The notes under the pieces are model-generated. The model was not told where the DNA came from. It was given only the letters and a program-made list of their open reading frames with translations, and did not search any database. From Lepturacanthus savala (taxonomy: Eukaryota; Chordata; Actinopteri; Scombriformes; Trichiuridae), in contig CM060470.1 of NCBI GenBank assembly GCA_030544235.1, positions 26,563,098 to 26,627,097 on the forward strand: a stretch of 64,000 nucleotides of DNA. The letters run 5' to 3'. This document shows positions 12,769-25,586 of the stretch, one piece after another (position 1 is the first letter of the stretch; each line of letters opens with the position of its first letter). A program made the position numbers and the translations under genes.

Positions 12769-15700
12769 ATATACAGTGAGCCTCCAATCTGATTATTTGT
12801 CTGGTTTGATATTGAATGCAGAGTTTGCTACTTCTTTAATGTAGTTATACAGTAAATAATATCTTGGAAATCAAATGGAACAACGCCACAACGTGTCATG
12901 AAAATTAAGGCTCAGTGTTCATATAACAAGCTGATATTTTGACAGTATCATATTTTATTCTTGAGGTTATGGAAGCAAGTATACTAACAACATCTAAATT
13001 AAAATATTATAATATTAATATAATATAATATAATATTAACTTTTATTATATAGATTTAAATAACCAAGGTACTCTTTGACTGTGTTATACCATCAGTGGA
13101 GGCTTCAAGTTTCTACATCACACAAAAAACACACTTTTGAGTAATGAGTGATTTTAAGTACAGTATTTTTCATGTCACAAACGCTGTTTAAAAAGGAAAA
13201 TTATAGTTTTTATTCTAATGGCTGAACATGTGATTAAATTTAAGCTTTGCATTTGCTCTGTTAGAGTTACACTCGTCGCCAGCAGCATTGAGCCATGTTG
13301 GGCTTTAAATGATGAGTGTTTGTTAACAGTGCCACAACCCACAGCCTGAAACTGACCTCCTGCCCATCCAGGACCCATAAACGGCGCGCTCACCTCACTC
13401 AGCCAATGGAGTCCAGACATTCTGGTTTATTTTGTAGGATGAGGGAATAGTCGCTCTGTCCAAGAGGGTCATCTGCTCACAGTGCCAAAACTTTTTCATG
13501 GCCAACAAGATTTTAAATTTCACCTTTATCATCAGCTGCATTGAGAAGGGATGCTTGATTATGTCCTTGAGGCATTTAGATCCCATTGAATTGAAATCCT
13601 CACCTACCCTTTAAAATTACAGCAGCTTACTGCCCATTAACTGATGTATTCACGTACAGTACTCTGCTCGCTGGTCATGCGGCTACTGTAAAGCCTGCTG
13701 GGTCTCACATGTTGCTGTGTGTCACTGTGACTCATTTTCCACTGGCCTACACGACCTTTTGCTGACCTTTGGGCTTGGAGGTGAGGATTAACAACTCTAT
13801 GGCGATGACTAGCAGCTCTTTATCCTTCTATTTTAATTACTGGGCGCTCCACACATACATACATATATAGGTACATACATACATCCACCATCCTGTATTC
13901 ACTATTCATTATCATGAATATGCTATTAAATCTTTAGAATGCCTATCATTGATGTGAGAGTCGTGTTGACTCCATTGTTCCCCTACAAGGAAAAGTGACT
14001 TTTGATGAGATTTAAGAGATCACAGTTGCATGTGGGTCTCCAATCTATTACTGGAGAGATTATCCATCATGTGGGCACAAAACAAAATCATATTTTTAGA
14101 CTCATGCATAATCAGATCTTGTCATCATCTCTAAGCAGGTGTCTTCCCTTATCACACAAAAAGCAAATACAACCAGGGTGATATTCGCAAAACAAGACAA
14201 TGTGTGCTTATATATATATTCATCATGGAGTGACTGAGAAGTTAAATGTGGGCTGGTTTGCTAAAAAAAACATCCCCTAATACCTTGACCTAGAGTTTCT
14301 GTTTAGATGAGAGTGACTCAGTGGAGTTGCTTGCCATCTGTCAGTTTGAGTCATTTTCTTGCTTCATGCAGCACAACCAGTTGTTTGCTGGCTTCCCGTG
14401 TGTGTGTGTGTGTGTGTGTGTGTGTACCATGCATACATGTGTGTGACTACAACAAGGCTGTAAATTGTCCCAACTGAGCCCCACGCAGCCAGGCTTACCA
14501 ACATTTAGTAGCTACAGTGGACACCGCTGTTTCCATGGTCAGCCATTAAGCGGACAACAATGTTTACAACACAGTCTTTTATAGTGCAGATACATACCAT
14601 CACTAATCTGTGAGCTTTGTTCACACAGTAGGTGTTCTTTAGATTGCTATGAGGACAAATACCAGAAAAACGAGAACATGGAAAAGAGAGCAACATTTAC
14701 CTTTCAGACGAGCTCCTGTCTTGTTTGAAATGCTCTGTTATTCCTATACATTCCTAAAAGTAATTGCCAAAATGTGTAACACTAGAAAAGGGAAACTGGA
14801 GTCACATCAGCATTATTTACTAGATTTAAACACATTGTTTATGCCTAAAGAAACAATTATTTTTTCACTTGCAACACTGACATATTTCAAAATACTTCAA
14901 AATAAAAACATTCTCTTCTGTGGTTGATTGAATACAATACCTGAGTCCAGAGTGTTATGCACAACACAGTGAGTATAAGGTGGAGCACATGTAAGGGGGA
15001 TGAAAGGGGACGTATGCCTGCTTCATAGAGGTGTTAAGTTGGAGGTGTCAGTTCCAGTTTCTTCCCTCTCCTGCTGATTGCATCAGGAATTAACATTATT
15101 CTCTATGGAGCATGCCAGGTGCTACACATGCATGACAGACTTGATACAAATATGCAAACAGTTGTCACACTATATATATATATACCTTTTCCTCAAATGT
15201 TTGCATGTCTCTATGGTCATACACAATGAGAGGGGGAATAAAGTAAAGCTTAGAGCAATGTCTGACAGAGGACACATCTTTTCATCATTATATATAATTC
15301 TATATACGGTACATGATACAACATACAACAAAGCGATGATGATGTTAAAGTTTTGGAAAGCTGGGAGGGGTAGAGTTAGGGATCATTCTGTCAGACAACA
15401 TGAATCTATTTCTCTACCTCTGTCTCCTGGCTCTGGGTGCCAGAGACCACTGCTTTGCTCAGGGGTGTGGCACAGATGATGCTGCTTCTATAAACACAAG
15501 GACACAGCAGAAAGAGGTACAGTCACATACAAGAAAGGGAGATAGAGACCACTTCTTCATACAGGTATGTTGAACACAATCTGCAGAGCAACATGATAAT
15601 CCCTTATGGGATAAATTGATTTTCTATAACTTAAAAGAATCAGTGAAATCAATGTATCCGCACTTTGATGTGCTAAACATATTTTTTAAATAAGTGCTTT

Positions 15701-16940
15701 TAAAGTACATAAAAAGTGTGTTGTGCATGTTTACATCAAAATCTGTGAGAATATGATGTTCATGTGATCTAAACAGTATGTAGTAACTAGATATGGTATC
15801 TGCATGTAGCTTGTTGATCTGGGGGTTTAACCAGCTGTGTTTCTGTTTCTCCAAACTGTAGTCCAGTGAAAGCCAGAGAGACTAAGTGTAGTTCATTCCG
15901 AATCCCTTACTACTTTTATTGAGCTTAAATAAGTCACAACCACATAAATCATTTAATAAGTATCCAAAAATAAACACAACTTTAAGCTGTTTGTGTAGAA
16001 ATCCAAATAGCACAAAAATGGTGTCATCAGCATAAACTAAGCAAAACATTAAGTCAACTGAACTCAACTGTAGTAAATGCAAATTGTGGTATTAAACATG
16101 CTTGTACTTCCTTCTACTCCATTTTCACCATAGTAAATTAATAATGTTTATAGGTTTCAACCATTTTGTTCATTTGCTATTAACAATTTGGTTTGTTTGT
16201 TGTGTTTATTGTTTTTTCATTTCCCATATGTTCAAAATAAATAAATGATATGAATGATATGAATGAAGTCATTTATTGATTTGTTCAAATATAGTAAGCA
16301 TAGAATTTTTAAAATCATGCGGTGTATTGATTTGTTACCATTTGATAAACTACACACATACAAGTCTGAAAATTGTAAAGGTCCCACATCATGCAAATAG
16401 CCACCATGTTTTTGCTTGTTTGTTTGTTTTTTTGGTTTATTTTTTATCTCTAGATAAAGTTCCATGCATGTTCCATGCAACAAACAGAGAAATGCACACA
16501 GTCTGGATTTAGAAACTTTGCCATTTCACCACTTGTTGTACTTCCTTGACTTTGTGATGTCATACAGTAGCTCCCTCCACCTGTAGAGGTTCCCAGCACA
16601 CCCACCTGCCTCTACTGTTAGACACTTTTTTAGTCTTTCAAATAAAAATCAGCCAGTCAGAAGAGAGGCTCAAGAATATTAATGAGACAAACCTAACAGA
16701 GTTCCATCAAGGCATTAAGAGAGCCCTATAAAACTACATTGACTTGAATTCTTGTAATTCACAAATATATATATTTGTGACATATATAAAATATATAAAT
16801 AGGTTAGGTGTATCAAAACTTTAAATAAAACCCCAAAATTGATCATTATTGCATATAACATGCAATAATTTAAACTGTTATTTTAGAAAGTATGAACTGC
16901 AGCCACACTGCAACTCACAATAAACATTTACTTTCAACAG
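12769..16940. other. Intergenic spacer between the lectin and mettl21c
   Basis: No coding exon is recognisable. The left end holds the lectin 3' untranslated region. The segment at 13015-13035 is an alternating AT/TA-rich stretch. The acceptor-like TTTCAACAG ending at 16940 precedes the mettl21c start, so noncoding leader exons of that gene probably lie in this spacer; I cannot place them. Confidence 0.5.
14399..14425. repeat. (GT)n microsatellite
   Basis: A short pure GT run in the spacer before mettl21c. Confidence 0.95.
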
Positions 16941-16952
16941 TATTTAGTGCTC

Positions 16953-18524
16953 ATGGAGCAATTGTCCTCAGCCAGCCAACCTGTCCGACAGAAGCATCCT
17001 GGAAAAAAGAGGGAGGAGAATGATAAGAATCAAGATGGGAATCGACAAATGGAGCGGAGAACCACAAATGAGGGTAATCTAGTTTTTGTTTGCTGATCAT
17101 GATCCAGATTTTTTCTCAAAGTTGTAATTGAATTGTAAATTGATTTCTTGACTTGTCCCTATGTTAACAGACCACAAATCGATGGCAGGTGAAGCTTTGG
17201 GCAGGAGGAACATCTGGGAGCCCAGTGTTAACTACGCTCTGGGAAAGGAATCCTTCTTCTTTGCTGGTCATGAGATCAGCATCCAGGAATCTATGGATAC
17301 TTATGGTGCTCTGACCTGGCCTGGGGTATGTGATGGTGTGGAAATGCATTTAATAAACCAGTTGTTACAGATGTGATATTTTAGTTTGTTTTGTAGGCCA
17401 TAGCGTTATGTCAGTTCTTGGACAACAACCAGCAGCAAATGAGCCTGACGGACAAGTCGGTGCTGGAGATCGGAGCTGGGACTGGCCTACTCTCAATAGT
17501 GGCGAGTCTACTTGGTAAGCTTATTTCCATAATGAAGTTTTATCATGATTTGGATCTCTTTCCTGTCCACTCCACCATGTTGTTTTACTCTTTTCATGGG
17601 AATTTCCTGGCTATACGGAAATATAGACTATCAACAGTGTTTGAATACAACTATTGCATGTAACAACATGAGATACTGCTGGAGTTGTACTGTTAGCATA
17701 TGCTAAAAATGGAGCTATCTCGGGACAGAGAAGCTGTTTGCGGAGGCAGCATGTACTGCCACTGTGGTTTAGCTGCAGCCTTTGCGGTTTGGATTTTTTG
17801 GAGATGCGCGTTAGCCTACAGTGTAGGGGTCTGTGTTGACGCCATAGCTACGGCATAGCTATGTATGCAGAAGTATGAACTAGGCCAGAGTTAGGCAACC
17901 CTGGTCCTAGAGGGCCACTGTGGGTGCAGATTTTTGTTCCAACCAAGCAGTAACAAAACTGATTCTACTAATCAACCACTGCAGCCTTTGCTAAGGACCT
18001 TCATTAGTAGAATCAGGTGTGTAAATGCTTGGTTGGATCAAAAACCCTTCACCCACAGTGGCCCTCTAGGACCAGGGTTGCCTACCCCTGTACTAGGTTT
18101 CACTTTCACTCTCTAATTTTTTCCAGGTGCTTTGGTGACAGCAACTGACCTGCCAGACATCTTGGCTAATCTGACCTTTAACCTCTTGCGGAACACCAAG
18201 GGCCGCGCCCGTTACACCCCTCAGGTGGCTGCCCTCACCTGGGGTCAGAACCTGGAAAGAGACTTCCCTTACTCGTCATGCCACTACGACTATGTGCTCG
18301 CAGCAGATCTGGTCTATCACCACGACTGCCTTGACACACTGCTGGAAACTATGCAACACTTTTGCCGACCAGGAAGCCGAACAACATTACTGTGGGCCAA
18401 TAAAATTCGCTTCCAATCCGACCTAAGCTTCACAGAGCGCTTTAAGAGCAGCTTCAACACCGCTCTGCTCTTTGAGCTCCAGCAGCAGGAGGTGAGGATA
18501 TACAAGGCCACAGCAAAGGAATAA
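16953..18524 (+). CDS. mettl21c: Protein-lysine methyltransferase METTL21C-like
   Basis: Seven-beta-strand, SAM-dependent lysine methyltransferase. Four coding exons: 16953-17073, 17171-17325, 17397-17514 and 18127-18524; 792 nt, 263 aa, against 264 aa for human METTL21C. A Lys/Glu-rich N-terminus (about 1-50) precedes the catalytic domain. Visible motifs are the family signature GHEISIQES, the SAM-binding motif I VLEIGAGTG (residues 114-122), the acidic ATDLP loop (137-141) and the DxxY motif Asp192-Leu-Val-Tyr195. The late LLWANKIRF segment resembles METTL21C more than METTL21E, though fish paralogues are close. In mammals METTL21C is muscle-enriched, and VCP and HSP70-type chaperones are reported substrates; function here is inferred from the family. 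It is convergent with grk1. A MITE sits in its last intron. A candidate polyadenylation signal AATAAA lies at 18792-18797. Confidence 0.9.
17886..18090. mobile_element. Palindromic hAT-like MITE (copy 1)
   Basis: A 205-bp element with long inverted ends. The left end reads CAGAGTTAGGCAACCCTGG and the right end, reversed, CAGGGGTAGGCAACCCTGG. The inverted match continues through the GGCCACTGTGGGTG block and the TTCCAACCAAGC block to a small central loop. It is flanked by imperfect 8-bp duplications (AACTAGGC and TACTAGGT, 6 of 8 identical). Long terminal inverted repeats beginning CAGGGG and an 8-bp duplication are typical of non-autonomous hAT elements. It lies in the last intron of mettl21c and has a second copy at 40966-41157. 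Confidence 0.8.
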
Positions 18525-19399
18525 CACAGGCGTTTCAGGAGGAGGAACTCCCTGAGAAGTTGATGGTTTTGTGACAACATTCATCACTTAAAAAGAAAAT
18601 CCATTTTCCACGTGCTGATTTAAACCAATTCATGACATCCCTGGACAATGCTATAACCTCTGTTGAGCACAAATCACAAATGAAGTTCCTGAATCCAATT
18701 TCCATTTCAATAAGCTATTTTATTTGTCAGTACTTTTCCATACATTTGATATTTCTGACTTAACGTTTTTTATCAATAATTTGTTCTTAAAAATAAATTG
18801 ATTTTGCTGTTAACACTTCTCCTACATTCACGTGTCTCTATCCTATATGAACCTCTATCAGAGGCGCCCTGCTCTTGGCTAGTTATGCAAAGAGTTGAAT
18901 ATTAACAATGAAATAAACACAAAATGGTTTCTCAAAAACATGAAACTTTGCATTTCTGGTCTCTCAGCTTTTGGTAAATTCAACAGCATCATTAAACATA
19001 TACGCTACGGATAGGAGGAAATAAATGTTGAACTTAAAAAAAGCATTATAATAATTCAGCACATGCACATACAAAGAGAGACATGGGGACAAAGAAAGAG
19101 AAGAACAGCGTGAGGACATGTAAAGGACAATGATTTTAGAGCATAAAATGGCAAGGATTTTTTTTTTACATATGCTTTAGTCCATTCAAGGTTGAACATC
19201 CATCTCCACTCTGCCCTTGTGCACACCAAGAAGTATTGTAGTCTCTAACTTTTGTAATTCTGTGATCAGAAAGTTCAGAAGAGACTATCTTGTCTGTCCT
19301 GAGTATTTGAGCCTTCACGCCGCATGTTCTTAAGAACCGAGAGTCTGTACATGGTATGGTATGGTTTGGTTGCTTTGTTTGCAAGGTGTACCGATGCCT
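18525..19399. other. Convergent 3' UTR interval between mettl21c and grk1
   Basis: Holds the 3' untranslated region of mettl21c (plus) and of grk1 (minus), which converge here. The open frames on both strands are short and unrelated to known families. Confidence 0.6.
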
Positions 19400-22300
19400 C
19401 TACGATATGCAACAGGTTGATGACTTTGGTTGCTCTAGTATGGACTCCCTGCGGAGGTCATTAGGGATGGACCCTTCAGGACCCCAAATGTTGAGCTCTC
19501 CATAAATGCCCATTTCGATCATCTCCTCTTGCCAGGGGATGGGGATGTTGCCTGAGGAAAACTCTTCAAAAAAGGTCTTGTCTGAATCTTCAAAGGTCAC
19601 TCCTTTCACTGAGGAGAAAGCCCCAACATCATCCAGACTTTTAGCGTACACCACTTTAGGGTCAGGTACAAATGGAGGAGGTAGGATACCTGGAAAGAGG
19701 AAATGCCGAAGGTAAAATTCATACCAATTTTGATGGTAACATTAAAGTTATTGACCTAATAGATTGTTCTAAACAGAATAAGAAACTATATAAAAAGATT
19801 GTACCTGCATTCAGTTTCCTCCAGTTGATTTCATTGAAAAATGGGTGTGCTCTGATTTCATCACAGGTTCCATTCTTAAAGCCCATCCTCTTATCAACCT
19901 CTTTAGCCAGCAGCCCATCACAGAGGGACTTTGCGTTCTCACTAAAAGTGTCTTCGTAGGTTACCACCCGTGTCAGCATACGCTCTTTCAACTCTTCCTT
20001 CTCAACCTAACCAGAAGACAAACAACCTCATATTTATTTCACAAAATATGCCTTTTGATGCAACAGGTGAATAAAAGATAACTGATAAACTAACCTTCTC
20101 TCCCCTGTTTCTGAACGGGTTCTTAGCAGCCATGAATTCAAACAATGTCACGCCCAGAGTGAAGTAGTCGACTGACATGTCATACTTCTCCCCTTTCAGC
20201 ATCTCTGGAGACATGTACCCTGCAGGAACCAAGGAGAAGTATAAAAGGAAGTATAAAAACTGTGAAGTAAATATGAAATCGCTTATTCACTTGTAACACA
20301 CCTGGTGTTCCAGCATATCCTTTGGTCAACGTTTTGCCTTCTTTTAGCTCCACAGCAAGACCCAGGTCAGATATACGCACGTTGCCTGGTAAATAACATG
20401 AAAACATATAAATAGGCTGTTTCTTTCTTTTTAAATGTACACAAAGGCATTTCTTGTAGGAGTGATTATTATTACCGTCATTATCTAGCAGTACGTTTTC
20501 TGGTTTGAGATCTCTGTAGATTATTCTTTTCTGGTGGAGATGCTCCAAGCCTTGGATGATCTGAGCAATGTAGAAACAGGCTCTAGATTCGCTGAACCCT
20601 GGGTTGTTCTCGTCCACCAGGTAGATATGGTACCTTCAGGGAAGAGTGACAACATTCTGATTTGTGCACATGTACAAATGATACATGTCAGTCTTTCATG
20701 CATGTTTTTTCTTGCTAGAATAATGGAATTAGCTGTGAATATAACCAAAATGGTGTGCACACATTCAAATAAGATTTTTAAGAAATCTAGGATGTTGAGG
20801 GGGGACACATTTTTGTTAATCCTGATTGTAATTATTAATATTATAATAATAATTATTATTATTTTACATGTCATACAAGGTTGAGCTTGTAATTTAAATT
20901 TACTTCTAGCCCTCTGTGTGCAAACATCTGTGTAACTATAGTTGTAAGAACATTCTGAGATGAACTAAATATATTTCCTGCTGGTATTGCAGCCGATTTT
21001 GGCTGAAATTACAAGATCCCTTTCACATCAGTTTTAACTCAACTACAGTTTTCCTGTTTTCATCGGACGGAAATATTCAGAATTTCAGAAAAGTGTCTAC
21101 CCATTATACCTCTAAATAAATTAAGTATATAGTTTAAAATGTATGAAGAGCATGTGCTAGAAGGGTTTCCTCTGTTTTTCTCTGTTCGTTAGTGTTGTTT
21201 CAGATGCAAGAATCGTTCAGAATGTGAAATTACTTGAGATCTCCTCCATTCATGATGGTCATGACCAAACAAAGCTCTACTTTTGTCTGGAAGGCGTACG
21301 CCAATGACACAATGAAGCGACTGTGAACCTTCTCAAGAATCCTCTTCTCCACCATCGCCCCCTAGAGGACAAAATGAAGATATTAAAAAAAGAAAAAAAA
21401 ACAAGTTTAACAAGACTTTTCCTGCATGTAGGAGAAGACAATTGTGCAGTGTGTGTTATAAAACAGCAAAAGAGAAGTATTTTAAAGGAATGACCTCAAA
21501 CAAGTCAAGGGCAAGATGTAACTGTGCCAAGGAGTTCCATTCAGAAGAGCTTTTCACTAAAGCTCCCAGTAATCACTCTATCCCTGTCCCAGTGTTTAAT
21601 ACTACCAGCTAAAACCAAATGAGACAGAGGCAGGGACAAACATGATTAGCACCATCACAGTCTGCTCATTGCAGAGCACTGCACTTTGTCTTGGACATAA
21701 AAGCAGCAAAAAGTCTTTATTACTAACATGACTGCATAAATCTCAGGTAAAAGATTGCCTAGTTTCCCTCAAACCCGATTAAAAGAAACAACAATATCAC
21801 ACTCAAAGTGAAAATCTCTCACCTCATAGCCTTTCCTCTTCTTCAGCCTCTTCTTGTTGAGTTTCTTACAGGCATAAAGTTTCCCAGTGGCTTTTGTCTG
21901 ACAGGCAGACACCTCCCCAAACCCACCTTTACCAAGCACGCGGAAGTCTAGGAACCAGTCTTCATCCATGGTCTGCATCTCCAGCCACTTCCACTGTAGG
22001 AACCTCTTCAGGTACATGCTCTCCAGGAAGAAATTGTAGGGTGCTTCTCGCAAAAAGTTCAGTGTTGTGGCAAAAGCTTCAGTGAACAAATCATCTCCTG
22101 AAGCCTCCTGGCCTTCCTTCACCTTGGCTATGACGTTCTCAGGCAGGAATGGGCAGAAGTGTTTGGCAGATGGGTCCATATAACGCTGGACAATCTTTGA
22201 GGCCTTCTTTACCCTGTCGGAATCCTCCGCCTCGTCATAGCCCTCGATGTCTTTCCACAAACGGCAAGCCCCGACATAAGGTGGATTTGCATCCAGGAAC

Positions 22301-22521
22301 TCCCTAAAGAGGCGTTTGCCAATCGGCTGAGCCACGCAGATGTTGTCAAAGGCCAAATCCAGAGTATCCCTCAGGCCTTCACACACAGTGATGTGGGGCA
22401 ATTTGAGTTGAGAATGGTACTTCTTATCCCGAGCTGTTGCAGGATTAGATCCATCGATGCTTCCACGAGCATTGATGTAGGCGGAATTTGCTACCACAGT
22501 GGTCAGTCCTCCGATGTCCAT
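19400..22521 (-). CDS. grk1: Rhodopsin kinase (G protein-coupled receptor kinase 1)
   Basis: AGC-family Ser/Thr kinase that phosphorylates light-activated opsin in photoreceptor outer segments, allowing arrestin binding and shut-off. Seven exons (minus): 21823-22521, 21234-21361, 20476-20633, 20302-20385, 20095-20219, 19805-20006 and 19400-19689; 1686 nt, 561 aa (human GRK1 563). The N-terminus carries the conserved GRK1 VVANSAYINARGS stretch. An RGS-homology region (about 55-175) precedes the kinase domain. The glycine loop GKGGFGEV is at 197-204, Lys219 is in the ATP site, YRDLKPEN has catalytic Asp317, and the GRK-type DLG replaces DFG at 335-337. The C-terminal extension ends in CCIS, a CaaX box predicted to be farnesylated, as is typical of GRK1. 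All splice sites are GT-AG and no lesion is seen. Whether it is the fish a or b paralogue cannot be decided here. Confidence 0.97.
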
Positions 22522-22793
22522 GCTGAGGGCAGATGAGTGTTAGGCAACGCAGAGGGGACACATCGCTAGAAGAGAGGAGAGTGAAAGCTGCAAACTAATG
22601 TGCAGGAGCGAGGCGGCAGATGGGTGAAGCGAGGGTGAGAGCACAGGAGACGGTGAGCGTAACAAATCACAAGTGGTGACGGCAGCAGCATGAGAGAGAA
22701 ATGGAGACTTGCGGCTTGTGTCTGAGCACAGTTTGAGCACCGTACCACTCTCATTGACATGGGCGCACATCCACCCCACCCCCCCGCCTCTTC

Positions 22794-22818
22794 ACACACA
22801 CACACACACACACACACA
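22794..22818. repeat. (CA)n microsatellite
   Basis: A short CA run about 280 bases upstream of the grk1 start codon. Confidence 0.93.
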
Positions 22819-22819
22819 A

Positions 22820-22860
22820 ACCTGAGTCAACACCTTTTTGTAATCCATTAACACCCTAAT
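22820..22860 (-). promoter_or_regulatory. Candidate photoreceptor-type motifs upstream of grk1
   Basis: TAATCC at 22841-22846 is the CRX/OTX homeodomain core. TGAGTCA nearby (about 22823-22829) is an NRL/AP-1-like half site. They lie about 300 bases upstream of the grk1 start codon. CRX and NRL control rhodopsin kinase in mammals; use of these particular sites is inference, since both motifs are short and common. Confidence 0.3.
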
Positions 22861-24883
22861 GCCCCAGACAAAGTGTGCACGCAAATATTGGAACAGAACA
22901 ACAAAGGCAGTATATGCAGCTGGATATTTACCGGTCAATAAAACGGCATTTCACAATTAATATATTAATGTTATACATTATATTAATGTATTATTTATAA
23001 GGAATTATTCTACATTAAATGAACAAGTTAGTTTGATGCATAATTTGGGATTATATTATATTTATATATATTATATAATATTCAACTCTTATTTTAGATA
23101 TTGTTTTAGAAAACGTTAATTGCTACACATTACCACGTTACGATGTTATATGATCAAACTTCCAAGTTAAGGGCACAGCAATGTCAATGGAAAACTTGTC
23201 AATATTCAGTGCCCAGTGCCTGCAGCATATGTTTTATTTGGGTCCTCATTGGCTCTCCATGTCAAAAACATTTGGGCACACCTGATAAACGATCACAGTT
23301 TCAATGTCAGCAAGTGCCCTTGTTTCGGTGTCCGTATTAAATTGAAATGCTAATAAGAGTAAAACTACCACAGCATAATGGGAGGTTCAGCGGCATGAGT
23401 GATATTGATATTTAGTTTCCCTCACCTCATGGGCATCATCTTCTGAATTCTCTTTGTCTTTCTTACAAGTGTCTAGTTTTTATCTGGCTCAGCTCTGACA
23501 TGCAAACACCTCCCCAATACTTCACACTGAAATTAGGAACCAATCTGCATATACAGACTAAGGTACTTAAATTAGTTGCAGCATTTAAAGGGGCACTCCA
23601 ACCATCACTTTACTTTTTACTGTTTTTACTATCTTCTGTGGCTCTGGAGGACCTTTGTCAAGTTGGAGATGCAGGTATTTATTTATAGTAGTAGTCTAAT
23701 TTTCCACCCTCCCAGATGTACATGTATTACATTTAGTTTGATGCATCAAGGTGCATTGTGGGAAATGTAGGATTTAATATTTCATCATTTTTACCAGAGG
23801 TCAAAAATAACCAAGTATGGATACTGTACTTTACATGGATACAGTTTTGAGGTACTTGTACTTTGAGTAGTAACATGTGATGCTATATATTTTACTTTCT
23901 GCTGCTTTTGACAGATTGTATCTTTTTAGACAACTTGACAAAAGATTTTATCAAGACAAGATTTTAATATAGATTTTAATCGCTTCTATATATTACAAAA
24001 TGTGATACACATACCTCTTATGCTGTACATAATTAAAATGAGAAAATTAAAAGGCTTTCACATGTATTTAAAGTCTGTATTTCATGTTTTCTTGTAATAT
24101 AGTATTTTTAGATAGTATTTCTATATTTACTTAAAGGTACTTAAAGTACTTTGTTCATGTTTGGAGTCACGAGAGTATCACCTCACCTCTGCTGCTCTTC
24201 AAATCGCCCAACTAGTCCCTACTCAGATAATTGTTTTAGTTAGTGGCAGCTTCTTGAATTTAAAGCTTTTCTGCATAATAGGATACAAAATCTAGATTTT
24301 GGACTGTCAATTCGATAAATAACATTTGACAAGCATCTTTTTTTCACAATTATTTGACAAGACAAACAAGAAACTAACAATCAATATTAAATTAGCGGCA
24401 AAAAACATAAGGTATGTTTTGAGCCTGCCAACGGCAAAATTTAAAATATGTGGATAATTCATTGTGTTTTATAGGTAAGCCTCTCTTTTCAGCAACAAAG
24501 TCACAAACTTTGGACCCAAACTTTTAAAACAATCTATATTTAATTTGAAAACTTATATTAGATTACAGAAAAGGTATTTGGAAGAGTCAGTACATGTGTT
24601 GCTCAGTTTTAAAAGGGAGATCTTTGAAGGGAGTACACAAAGACCTATACAACCACACATTTGTTACATCAATAATTTTTGAAGGTCTAGTATCTTTACC
24701 ACTGGCTTCTAAAGGATACTATAAGCTACAATCGTCAATAGGAGTCATATACGTAATTAACAAAGCTTATTTACCTATCAGGAGCCTGGGTTATGAAAGT
24801 CTTTACCTTGCTGGTGCCATTATTTTGTAAACACTACCAAGGCGTTACAGGGCGGTGATCAAGAATTCTTCAACTCCAGAATA

Positions 24884-24884
<1 letters not shown>

Positions 24885-24916
<32 letters not shown>
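24885..24916 (+). repeat. Poly(A) tract
   Basis: Thirty-two consecutive A residues. It could be the tail of an old plus-strand retrocopy or a simple repeat. The sequence just upstream is not a recognisable gene copy, and no target-site duplication was found by eye. Confidence 0.9.
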
Positions 24917-24918
<2 letters not shown>

Positions 24919-25586
24919 AACGCAGCTGCCTACAGAACAGAAGGAAGCCAGCCCAACATAATGAGGGAGAAACTATTTCAAATTATTGCCCAGAACACAA
25001 AACAAAAAGTATCAACACATGTGATGGAGCCCCATCCCTGGATGCCATGGCAACTGTTCTAGGCCATTCAGGAATCATGGTGTTCAAACACAGCATGTTC
25101 AAGACAATTTGGCCATCTTGAAACATTTGTTCATCATCATCATCGTCGTCATCGTCATCATGTCTGCCGTATGTAATTGCAAAATAATAGGAATAACTAT
25201 TTAAACAAGAACATTATACATTCTCCAACAGCAGTAGGTTTTATATAGTTTTTTTAGTGGGATGGCTTATTGAAAAGTGAATTAGACATAAAGACTTCAG
25301 CTTTGAGTCAGGCCACAGACTACAGTTCCCTTGGACGACACCTCCCCCAGAGCTGCGGTGCAGGTGCACGTGATTCAGGAGCAGAAAAAAAAAAAAACTG
25401 GGGGCAATATACTCCCCGGTTCTCTCAATATTCATCTACACCCCTGAGAAAAAGCCAGACAGAAATACAGGCATGGGGGAAACAGGGGAAAAGGTTGAAG
25501 TAGCACACACAAAAGGGGGACTAAATTTCCACGGTGAAGGTGGAATTGAAGGACTGTGCTTGTTGGAGTGGCGAGGCGTAGACAGG

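Larger units (their letters stand above)
22522..25586. other. Spacer between grk1 and tfdp1; ATP4B slot without ATP4B
   Basis: The left part is the grk1 upstream/5' UTR region. The right part near 25 kb should be tfdp1 3' UTR. Human ATP4B lies between GRK1 and TFDP1, but no exon encoding an Na,K/H,K-ATPase beta subunit is visible on either strand. Contents are AT-rich unique DNA, a CA run and a 32-A tract. Confidence 0.6.

Noticed and set aside
24594..24916. Possible processed pseudogene ending in the 32-A tract
   Set aside because: The frame before the A tract matches no protein I recognise and no target duplication is evident; kept only as a poly(A) repeat.
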